Source: Streptomyces sp. V3I8 | GTDB taxonomy: Bacteria; Actinomycetota; Actinomycetes; Streptomycetales; Streptomycetaceae | Assembly: GCF_030817535.1 (NCBI RefSeq) | Contig: NZ_JAUSZL010000002.1 | Coordinates: 806,001-870,000 of the forward strand | Direction: 5' to 3' | Length of the DNA stretch: 64,000 nt | Shown here: piece by piece, positions 1 to 6,876 of the stretch | Numbering within the stretch: the first letter of the stretch is position 1 | Layout: the number at the start of each line of letters is the position of its first letter | Made by a program: the position numbers and the translations under genes | Notes under the pieces: generated by a model | Told to the model about the DNA's origin: nothing | Database searches by the model: none | What the model saw: the letters and a program-made list of their open reading frames with translations, nothing else

Positions 1-1
1 G

Positions 2-1429
2 GTGTCCTGGCTCAACGACCCCGTCTACGAGGACCGCTACCGGGCCGCGCTGGTCGGCCAGCACACGACGGCGTTCGTGGCGCTGCGGCCGCCCTCGGAC
101 TGGCTGTCGTTCCGGCTCCACCCCAGTACGAACGGGCTGACCCTGCGCATCACCCGGGCGCGGGCCGTGGCGCGGGAGGGGGGCGCGGCCTTCCAGCACG
201 GGGACACCGGCACCCGGCTCGTCACCATCTCCCAGGTGCTGAGCCTGGCCGGGGCGCTCACCGAGGCGGTCGGCGTGCAGGACGTGGTGCAACTGGTCGC
301 CGACGAGATCGTGCCGGCCGTCGGCGGTCAGGGGCTGGTGATGCTCGGCTCCGGAGGCGGACGGCTGCACGTGCTCGGACAGCGCGGCTATCCGGACCCG
401 CGGGACCTGGACCGGTTCGACGGGATGTCGCTGGCCGAGCACACACCCGGCACGCACGCCCTGCGGACCGGGGTGCCGGCCTTCTTCGCGTCCCGGCGGG
501 AGCTGGCGCGCCGCTATCCCGACCAGCGGCCGGCCGGAGACATGGCGGCCTGGGCGTACCTGCCGCTCATCGTGTCCGGGCGGCCGGTCGGTACCTGGGT
601 CCTGGCGTACACCGCGCCGCATCCCTTCCCCGCCGACGAGCGGGCCGTACTGACCAGTCTCAGCGGCCTCGTCGCGCAGGCGCTGGACCGGGCGCGCCTC
701 TACGACGTCAAGCACCGGCTGGCGCACGGTCTGCAGGCCGCGCTGCTGCCGCCCTCGCTGCCGTCCCTGCCGGGTGTGGAGGCGGCCGCCCGCTATCTGC
801 CCGCCACCCGGGACATGGAGATCGGCGGGGACTTCTACGATCTGGTCCCGCTGGGCTGCGGGCAGGCGGTGGCGGTGATCGGGGACGTGCAGGGGCACAA
901 CGTCACGGCGGCGGGCCTGATGGGCCAGATCCGCACCGCGGTGCGCGCGTACACGACCGTCGGGCAGTCACCGGGGGAGGTCATGCGCAGCACCAACCGG
1001 CTGCTGTTCGACCTGGGCGCCGAGCTCTTCGCGAGCTGTGTCTACCTGCGGCTGGACCCGGTGAGGGGACAGGCCGTGATGGCCCGCGCGGGCCATCCGC
1101 CGCCGCTGCTGCGCAGGCCGGACGGCAGGGTGCGGGTGCTCGACCTGGCCGGCGGCCCGCTGCTCGGCATCGACCCGGACGCCACGTATCCGACGACCGA
1201 GGTCGCCCTGCCGCCCGGCTCGCTGCTGACCCTCTACACCGACGGGCTGGTCGAATCCCCCGGGGTCGACATCGAGGACGCCCTGGCGGGCTGCGCGAGG
1301 CGCCTGGCCGAGACGGGCGACGCCCCCCTGGACGAGGTGGCGGACGCCCTCGTCCGGCACAGCGGCACGGCGGAGGAACGGGTGGACGACGTGGCCCTGC
1401 TCCTCCTGAGAACCACCGCCCGCTCCTGA
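2..1429 (+). CDS. PAS/GAF/SpoIIE-type PP2C phosphatase (5' partial)
   Basis: This is the C-terminal part of a multidomain serine/threonine phosphatase; the frame is already open at the window edge, so the true start lies upstream. The first ~50 residues look like the end of a PAS domain. Residues ~65-235 fit a GAF sensor domain. Residues ~240-475 are a SpoIIE/RsbU PP2C domain: a metal-binding GGDFYD motif near residue 280, then GDVQGHN and a C-terminal YTDGLVE. The family dephosphorylates STAS anti-sigma antagonists in partner-switching pathways. Two STAS proteins lie elsewhere in this window, but no partnership can be inferred. It converges on the protease gene downstream. Confidence 0.9.
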   Translation: MSWLNDPVYEDRYRAALVGQHTTAFVALRPPSDWLSFRLHPSTNGLTLRITRARAVAREGGAAFQHGDTGTRLVTISQVLSLAGALTEAVGVQDVVQLVADEIVPAVGGQGLVMLGSGGGRLHVLGQRGYPDPRDLDRFDGMSLAEHTPGTHALRTGVPAFFASRRELARRYPDQRPAGDMAAWAYLPLIVSGRPVGTWVLAYTAPHPFPADERAVLTSLSGLVAQALDRARLYDVKHRLAHGLQAALLPPSLPSLPGVEAAARYLPATRDMEIGGDFYDLVPLGCGQAVAVIGDVQGHNVTAAGLMGQIRTAVRAYTTVGQSPGEVMRSTNRLLFDLGAELFASCVYLRLDPVRGQAVMARAGHPPPLLRRPDGRVRVLDLAGGPLLGIDPDATYPTTEVALPPGSLLTLYTDGLVESPGVDIEDALAGCARRLAETGDAPLDEVADALVRHSGTAEERVDDVALLLLRTTARS

Positions 1430-1447
1430 GGGACGGGGCCCCTCAGG
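1425..1447 (+). terminator. Hairpin over the phosphatase stop codon
   Basis: An 8-bp perfect inverted repeat (CCTGAGGG / CCCTCAGG, 7-nt loop) starts inside the last codons of the phosphatase gene. There is no U-run, as is usual for GC-rich actinobacterial terminators. Confidence 0.5.
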
Positions 1448-1480
1448 GGCGCGGGGAACTGCGCGACCGGCCCCCACCGG
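1446..1480 (+). repeat. Copy 1 of a dispersed intergenic repeat
   Basis: The core GCGCGGGGAACTGCGCGACC recurs at 62283-62318 (same strand), and with small changes at 11519-11551 (opposite strand). All copies lie in non-coding DNA just past gene ends. Confidence 0.7.
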
Positions 1481-1499
1481 ACCCGCACCCGACACAGCA

Positions 1500-1543
1500 C
1501 GGAGCGGGTCCGATCCCCCCGCCGAGGGACCGGACCCGCTCCG
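1500..1543. terminator. Bidirectional terminator between convergent genes
   Basis: A perfect 13-bp inverted repeat (CGGAGCGGGTCCG / CGGACCCGCTCCG) with an 18-nt loop sits between the converging phosphatase and protease genes. Confidence 0.7.
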
Positions 1544-1578
1544 AACAGCACAGCTACCGACGACCGCGTACGGTCAGG

Positions 1579-2871
1579 TCACTGCCCGTGCCCGTCACCG
1601 ACCTCGCCGGCCTGGTCGCCGCCGACCGCGTCACCACCGGCCCCGGCTTCCTCACCGGCCCCGGCCTCTTCACCAGCACCGGCTTCCTCACCGCCGACCG
1701 CGTCGCCACCGGCCCCGGCCTCTTCACCGGCCCCGGCTTCCTCACCGGCGCCCGCGCCGGCATCCCCCGCTCCGAGCGTCGCGCCCACGGCGGCCAGCGC
1801 CGTGGTCACCGGCTGGAAGAACGTCTCGCCGCCGATGGTGCAGTCGCCGCTGCCGCCCGAGGTCAGCCCGATCGCGCTGCCGTCCGCGGTGAACAGGGAC
1901 CCGCCGCTGTCACCGGGCTCCGCGCAGACGTTGGTCTGGATGAGCCCCGTGACCGTGCCCTCCGGGTAGTTCACGGTGGCGTCCAGCCCCGTGACCTCAC
2001 CGTCGTTGAGCCCGGTGGTGCTGCCCATGCGGATGACCGCCTCGCCGACCGCGGCCTCCGCGGCCTGCAGGATCTCCACGCTCTGTTCGCCGGTGTTCAC
2101 CGTGCTGGGCGCCTCGGTCGCCGCGTCGTCGTACTTGACGAGCGCGAAGTCGCCGTCCCCGGGGAACGTGGCGGTCTCGACCGTGCCGATCGGCGCCCCG
2201 CCCTGCGCGTCCGACCACTCGGCGGCGGCGACACCGCAGTGCCCGGCGGTCAGGAAGGCCGGCGCCCCGTCGTCGGCGACGACGTTGAAGCCGAGCGAAC
2301 AGCGGGCACCGCCACCGAAGATGGCGTCACCGCCCTCGACGAACGTCTTGAACTCACCGGCGGACCTCTTGACGGTCGCGACGCCCGAGCCGAGCGTCTC
2401 GACGGTCGACTCCACCCGGTCCCACCTGGCACCCGTGACGGTGCTGTCGGCGGTGACCTGGATCTTGTTGGTCCGGGGGTCGACGGACCAGGCGGTGCCG
2501 GGGACGGTCGCCTTGGCCTTGAGCGTCTGCGAGGCCGCCTTGAGTTCGGCCGTGCTGTTGTCGACCTGCCGGGCGACCGCACCCGCCTTCTCCGCCAGGA
2601 TGATGTTGTTGTCGTCGCCCACGACGTTGATGATGAGCTGCTGCTTGCCCGTGTCGTAATACGCACCGGCAAAGGCTTCGCCGAGCTGTTCCGCCAGCTG
2701 CGAGGCGAGGTCCGACGCGTCCGCGGCCTTCAGCGTTCTGGGGGCGGCACCTTCCGTCGCACCGTTCTGGGACGCCATGGCGTTGGGCAGGATCAGAGCC
2801 GCCGCGCCGAGCGCGACCACACTTCCTGCGGCGATGACGGCCTTGCGCTTCGGTATCCGCTTGTGACTCAA
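1579..2871 (-). CDS. Secreted S1 serine protease, streptogrisin type, with repetitive acidic tail
   Basis: A 430-residue secreted chymotrypsin-fold protease. Residues 1-33 form a signal peptide (KRIPKRK then a hydrophobic run ending AMA). Residues ~45-180 are an alpha-lytic-type propeptide that normally folds and is then removed autocatalytically. The mature domain starts near AIFGGGARC (183-191). The catalytic triad reads TAGHCG (H211), GDGDFALV (D241) and EPGDSGG (S322). Cysteine pairs 191/212 and 316/344 match streptogrisin disulfides. Residues ~372-430 are a low-complexity Gly/Ala/Glu tail, where relatives such as streptogrisin C carry a chitin-binding domain. The window also encodes an SSI protease inhibitor about 16 kb away. 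Confidence 0.95.
   Translation of the reverse strand: MSHKRIPKRKAVIAAGSVVALGAAALILPNAMASQNGATEGAAPRTLKAADASDLASQLAEQLGEAFAGAYYDTGKQQLIINVVGDDNNIILAEKAGAVARQVDNSTAELKAASQTLKAKATVPGTAWSVDPRTNKIQVTADSTVTGARWDRVESTVETLGSGVATVKRSAGEFKTFVEGGDAIFGGGARCSLGFNVVADDGAPAFLTAGHCGVAAAEWSDAQGGAPIGTVETATFPGDGDFALVKYDDAATEAPSTVNTGEQSVEILQAAEAAVGEAVIRMGSTTGLNDGEVTGLDATVNYPEGTVTGLIQTNVCAEPGDSGGSLFTADGSAIGLTSGGSGDCTIGGETFFQPVTTALAAVGATLGAGDAGAGAGEEAGAGEEAGAGGDAVGGEEAGAGEEAGAGEEAGAGGDAVGGDQAGEVGDGHGQ
1600..1758 (-). repeat. Tandem repeats coding the protease tail
   Basis: Imperfect repeats encode alternating GEEAGAG and GGDAVGG blocks. The peptide has no Cys, aromatic or basic residues and should be disordered and acidic. 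Copy number is probably variable between strains. Confidence 0.8.
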
Positions 2872-3461
2872 CTTCTTGACCTCCTGGGGACTGGGGGGTC
2901 CGAGCCGCCGGGTGGCAGCTGACTGCGGGTGCCTGGATGGCTGTTGATACGCACGCGGCGCGCGGGGCGTTCAACGCCGCCCCCCAACTTCCTTTGCGAA
3001 AGCGGGAACCCGCAGGAAACAGCGGGAACCGACCGGGCCGGACACGCCGCTCACACTCCGCGATCATCCTGTGACATGTCGTTCACCCGTCGCCGTCGAA
3101 TGCCGGCTGCAGGAAATCTGCACAGCGAATACGCAGCCGGGTCACGCCGTGCGAAGGATCCGCACAAAGGAATGTCGTGTGCCACGCCATTGGAGAGGTG
3201 TGCCCGATTCAGCGTCCCGGCGCGCGCCGCCGACCTGTGGACGACTCCCCGGCACGTGTGAAGAATTCGCCACCGGGCGGTGCGCGGTCCTGCACGGACG
3301 GCCCCGTCAGGACCGCACATACCCCGATCACCGAGTCCTTTGACTGGAGGCCCGGAGCGACACCGTGCTTTGATCCGTTGCACCGCGGGGGCCGTTCGGA
3401 ATTCCGGTTCCGGTTTACGGTCTCCCCCCATGTAATACCGATTGAGGAAGGGAAGTTCATC
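2872..3461. other. Intergenic region between protease and peptide precursor
   Basis: No gene is supported in these 590 bases, which separate two divergent genes and must hold both promoters. Visible features are a duplicated GCGGGAACC near 3001-3030 and a TTGACT hexamer at 3340-3345 without a convincing -10 at normal spacing. The ribosome site GAGGAAGGGA at about 3444-3453 belongs to the peptide gene. Confidence 0.6.
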
Positions 3462-3677
3462 ATGAACTCCACCCCCCAGTTCCAGACCGCCGAGATCTCC
3501 GACGCCGACCTCGACAACGTCTCGGGTGGTCTCTCGGTGAACGCCGTCGGCACCGTCACCGGTGTCGTCGGTGGCATCGCCCCGGTCTCCGGCCTGGTCG
3601 ACACGGTCGTCGGCACCGTCGAGGGCACGACCGGCCTGAACACCGCTCCGGTCACCGGCCTGGTCGCCGGTCTCTGA
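3462..3677 (+). CDS. Double-glycine leader peptide precursor, unmodified-bacteriocin-like
   Basis: A 71-residue precursor. The leader (residues 1-23) ends in EISDADLDNVSGG, the classic double-glycine signal cut by C39 peptidases. The predicted core (24-71, 48 residues) has about 10 Gly, 12 Val and 8 Thr, with only one Asp and one Glu as charges. It has no Cys, Lys, Arg or aromatic residue, so no lanthionine or disulfide can form. Glycines recur every 3-4 residues (GVVGG, GLVDTVVG, GLVAG), resembling a glycine-zipper or beta-branched self-associating peptide. The ATG has a strong GAGGAAGGGA site. The next genes encode the matching exporter, so maturation and export are well supported; the activity is unknown. 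Confidence 0.85.
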   Translation: MNSTPQFQTAEISDADLDNVSGGLSVNAVGTVTGVVGGIAPVSGLVDTVVGTVEGTTGLNTAPVTGLVAGL

Positions 3678-3707
3678 CCACTCCCCTGGTCGCCTGACAT
3701 GCCGTGC

Positions 3708-3736
3708 GTCCCGGAACCACCCCCCGGTTCCGGGAC
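3708..3736 (+). terminator. Hairpin between precursor and transporter genes
   Basis: An 11-bp perfect inverted repeat (GTCCCGGAACC / GGTTCCGGGAC) with a 7-nt C-rich loop lies 30 nt after the precursor stop. Partial terminators here are common in bacteriocin operons and keep precursor transcripts more abundant than transporter transcripts. Confidence 0.75.
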
Positions 3737-3804
3737 TCACGGGTTCGTGCCGGGCCTCCCCGTACCCAGGTCCCGTATGCGCTCCCGCAGGTGAGGAAGG
3801 TCCG

Positions 3805-4611
3805 TTGCAGTTCCGTCAGCAGGCCCTCGCCAAGCTGCAGTCACCGCAGGAGCTGGACCTGCCGGTACGTTTCGCCCGCCCGCAGGGCCGGCTCGTCCTG
3901 GCCGTGACGGTCGTCGTGATGGCCGCCGCGTCGGTCTGGGCCGTGACGGGTTCCGTGGCGTCCACGGTGAACGCGCCCGCGATCCTCACCCACGGGCAGG
4001 GCAGTTACCTCCTGCAGAGCCCCGTCTCCGGCCAGGTCACCGCCGTCCTCACCGAACAGGGCCGGCGGATCCCGGCGAACGCCCCCGTCCTCAAGGTGCG
4101 TACGGCGAAGGGCGAGGCGGTCGTACGCGGCGTGGCCGCGGGCCGGGTCACCGCACTCGCCGCGACGATCGGCGCCATCGTCGACACCGGCACGGACGTC
4201 GCCGCGGTGGAGAAGGTCGCCGACGCCGACGACCCCTTGTACGCGACGGTGTACGTGCCCGCCGAGAACGCCGCCGCCGTTCCCCCGGGCGCCGCCGTCG
4301 ACCTGACCGTCCAGTCCGTGCCGGCCCAGGAGTACGGGGTGCTGCGCGGCCATGTGAAGTCGGTGGACCGGGCCGCCCAGTCCCCGCAGCAGATCGCCGC
4401 CTTCCTCGGCGACAGCCAGCTGGGCGAGCAGTTCACGCGCAAGGGCAGACCGGTGGCCGTCCTCGTCCGGCTCGACCGGTCCTCCGGCACGGAGTCCGGC
4501 TACACGTGGTCGTCCGTCAAAGGACCGCCGTTCCGGCTCGACTCCATGACCATGGGTTCCGGTTCGATCCGCCTGGACGACCAGCGCCCGATCGACTGGC
4601 TGCTGCCGTGA
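3805..4611 (+). CDS. HlyD-like membrane adaptor of NHLM-type peptide export system
   Basis: A 268-residue membrane-fusion-type protein. It has a short cytoplasmic N-terminus (QALAKLQSPQELDLPVRF), one membrane helix at ~30-52, then a biotinyl-lipoyl-like hairpin region (SPVSGQVTAVLTEQG) and a C-terminal beta domain. This matches the family annotated as NHLM bacteriocin system secretion protein (HlyD-like), which bridges a peptide ABC transporter to the outside. The start is TTG at 3805, set by GAGGAAGG five bases upstream; no ATG or GTG fits better. Its stop overlaps the GTG of the next gene by 4 bp (GTGA), implying translational coupling. Confidence 0.9.
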   Translation: MQFRQQALAKLQSPQELDLPVRFARPQGRLVLAVTVVVMAAASVWAVTGSVASTVNAPAILTHGQGSYLLQSPVSGQVTAVLTEQGRRIPANAPVLKVRTAKGEAVVRGVAAGRVTALAATIGAIVDTGTDVAAVEKVADADDPLYATVYVPAENAAAVPPGAAVDLTVQSVPAQEYGVLRGHVKSVDRAAQSPQQIAAFLGDSQLGEQFTRKGRPVAVLVRLDRSSGTESGYTWSSVKGPPFRLDSMTMGSGSIRLDDQRPIDWLLP

Positions 4612-6875
4612 GCGCGCCCCAGGACACCTCGGCAGCCCCGCGCACCGCCGACACCGGACCGCCGCCTCCCGTACGGGGCCGCCGCCGCGCCGCGCCGCCG
4701 AAGCGCAAGGTCCCCCGGGGCCGGGGCAGGAGCGTCCGCACGCCGACCGTCCTGCAGATGGAGGCCGTGGAGTGCGGCGCCGCCTCCCTGGCGATGGTGC
4801 TCGGCCACCACGGGCGGCACATCCCGCTGGAGGAGCTGCGCATCGCCTGCGGCGTCTCGCGCGACGGCTCTCGGGCGAGCAACCTGCTGAAGGCGGCGCG
4901 CGGTTACGGTCTGACCGCCAAGGGCATGCAGATGGACACGGCGGCGCTCGCCGAGGTGCGCGCGCCGGCGATCCTGTTCTGGGAGTTCAACCACTACGTC
5001 GTCTACGACGGGACGGGCCGCCGCTTCGGCCGGCGCGGGGTGCACGTTAACGACCCCGGCAAGGGCCGCCGTTTCGTCCCCATGGAGGACTTCGACACCA
5101 GCTTCACGGGCGTCGTACTGGTCCTGGAGCCGGGACCGGACTTCGAGAAGGGCGGTCGCAGGCCCGGGGTCATGGGCGCCGTGCCGGCCCGGCTGCGCGG
5201 CACCTCGGGCACCATGCCCGCGGCCGTGCTCGCCAGCCTGCTCCTGGTGGCGGTCGGCGCGGCCGTGCCCGCGCTCAGCCGTACCTACATCGACATGTTC
5301 CTGATCGGCGGGCAGACCTCGCTGCTCGGGGTGCTGTTCGCGTCGATGGGCGCGAGCGTGCTGCTGACGGCGGTGCTGACCTGGCTGCAGCAGGCCAACC
5401 TGCTGCGCGGCCGGCTCATCTCCTCCACGCTCAGCAGCGCGAGGTTCCTGCGGCACCTGCTGCGCCTGCCGGTCACCTTCTTCTCGCAGCGCAGCCCGGC
5501 CGACCTGGTGCAGCGCCTCCAGTCCAACGACGCGGTCGCCGAGACACTGGCCCGGGACCTCGCGGCGGCGGGCGTGGACGCGGTCGTCGTGGTCCTCTAC
5601 GCCGTGCTGCTCTACACCTACGACCCGCAGCTCACGGCCGTGGGCATCGGGGTCGCCCTGCTCAACGTGGTGGCGATGAGGATCGTGATCCGGCTGCGCG
5701 CGACGCGTACGGCGAAGCTGCGGGCCGACAGCGCACGGTTGACCAACACGGCGTACACCGGACTGCAGTTGATCGAGACGATGAAGGCGACCGGCGGGGA
5801 GGACGGCTACTTCCGCACCTGGGCGGGGCAGCACGCCACCACGCTGGAGGAGCAGCAGCGCCTCGGGGTGCCGGGCGCCTGGCTGGGTGTCGTCGCGCCG
5901 ACGCTGGCCACGCTCAACAGCGCCCTGATCCTGTGGATCGGCGGGATGCGGGCCGTGGAGGGGCACGTCTCCGTCGGTCTGCTCGTCGCGTTCCAGGCGC
6001 TGGTGACCCGCTTCACCGCCCCGATCACGAGACTCAACGGCGTCGCGGGCCGGATCCAGGACTTCGCGGCCGACGTGGCCCGGCTCGAGGACGTCGAGAA
6101 CTTCGCCGCCGACCCGCTCCACTCGCGGCGCGGCGCGGGCGACAGCACCCGCAGGCTGCGCGGCCATGTCGAGCTGGAGAACATCACCTTCGGCTACAGC
6201 CCGCTCGACGAGCCGCTGCTGTCCGGGTTCTCGCTGACGGTCGGGCCCGGGCAGCAGGTCGCTCTCGTCGGTGGGTCCGGCAGCGGCAAGTCGACGGTGT
6301 CCCGGCTGATCTCGGGTCTGTACGCGCCCTGGGAGGGCGTGATCCGGATCGACGGCCAGCGGCTGGAGGACATCCCGCGTGGCGCGCTCGCCTCCTCGGT
6401 CTCCTTCGTCGACCAGGACGTGTTCCTCTTCGAGGGCACGGTCCGCGACAACATCGCCCTGTGGGACCCGTCGGTCCCGGACGAGGCGGTGGTCGCCGCG
6501 CTGCGGGACGCGGCGCTGTACGACGTGGTGATGCGCCGCCCGGGCGGCATCCGGGGCCGGGTCGAGCAGGACGGCCGCAACTTTTCCGGCGGCCAGCGCC
6601 AGCGCCTGGAGATCGCGCGGGCGCTGGTGCGCGGGCCCAGCATCCTGGTGCTCGACGAGGTGACGAGCGCGCTGGACGCCGAGACCGAGCAGCTCGTGAT
6701 GGACAACCTGCGCAGGCGCGGCTGTGCCTGTGTGGTGATCGCGCACCGGCTCAGCACCGTGCGCGACAGCGACGAGATCGTGGTGCTCCGGCACGGCACG
6801 GTCGTGGAACGCGGGCGTCACGACGCCCTGGTGGCGGCCGGCGGCGCGTACGCCGAGCTGGTCGGGGAGCACTGA
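4608..6875 (+). CDS. Peptidase-containing ABC transporter (C39 peptidase/permease/ATPase), NHLM type 1
   Basis: A 755-residue transporter that removes double-glycine leaders and exports the core. The C39 domain (residues ~44-175) has an intact active site: oxyanion Q50 and C56 in LQMEAVECGAA, H129 in NHYVV, and D149 in VNDP. Six membrane helices follow (~205-480), then an ATPase with Walker A GGSGSGKST (~555-563), signature FSGGQ (659-663) and Walker B ILVLDE (679-684). The GTG start at 4608 lies in the stop of the adaptor gene. An Arg/Pro-rich N-terminal extension of ~43 residues precedes the peptidase. It is most likely specific for the GG peptide at 3462. Confidence 0.95.
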   Translation: MSAPQDTSAAPRTADTGPPPPVRGRRRAAPPKRKVPRGRGRSVRTPTVLQMEAVECGAASLAMVLGHHGRHIPLEELRIACGVSRDGSRASNLLKAARGYGLTAKGMQMDTAALAEVRAPAILFWEFNHYVVYDGTGRRFGRRGVHVNDPGKGRRFVPMEDFDTSFTGVVLVLEPGPDFEKGGRRPGVMGAVPARLRGTSGTMPAAVLASLLLVAVGAAVPALSRTYIDMFLIGGQTSLLGVLFASMGASVLLTAVLTWLQQANLLRGRLISSTLSSARFLRHLLRLPVTFFSQRSPADLVQRLQSNDAVAETLARDLAAAGVDAVVVVLYAVLLYTYDPQLTAVGIGVALLNVVAMRIVIRLRATRTAKLRADSARLTNTAYTGLQLIETMKATGGEDGYFRTWAGQHATTLEEQQRLGVPGAWLGVVAPTLATLNSALILWIGGMRAVEGHVSVGLLVAFQALVTRFTAPITRLNGVAGRIQDFAADVARLEDVENFAADPLHSRRGAGDSTRRLRGHVELENITFGYSPLDEPLLSGFSLTVGPGQQVALVGGSGSGKSTVSRLISGLYAPWEGVIRIDGQRLEDIPRGALASSVSFVDQDVFLFEGTVRDNIALWDPSVPDEAVVAALRDAALYDVVMRRPGGIRGRVEQDGRNFSGGQRQRLEIARALVRGPSILVLDEVTSALDAETEQLVMDNLRRRGCACVVIAHRLSTVRDSDEIVVLRHGTVVERGRHDALVAAGGAYAELVGEH

Positions 6876-6876
6876 G

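Noticed and set aside
1579..2871. Functional pair of the protease with the SSI inhibitor at 18244
   Set aside because: The inhibitor has Arg at P1, whereas streptogrisins of this type usually prefer other side chains. The two genes are 16 kb apart. Co-occurrence alone does not show a pair.
3070..3090. CRP-type site
   Set aside because: TGTGA and TTCAC are present, but the spacing (7-8 nt) is not that of the CRP consensus.
3462..3677. Lanthipeptide precursor
   Set aside because: The core contains no Cys and there is no lanthionine synthetase gene nearby, so lanthionine rings cannot form. The leader and exporter are the only lanthipeptide-like parts.
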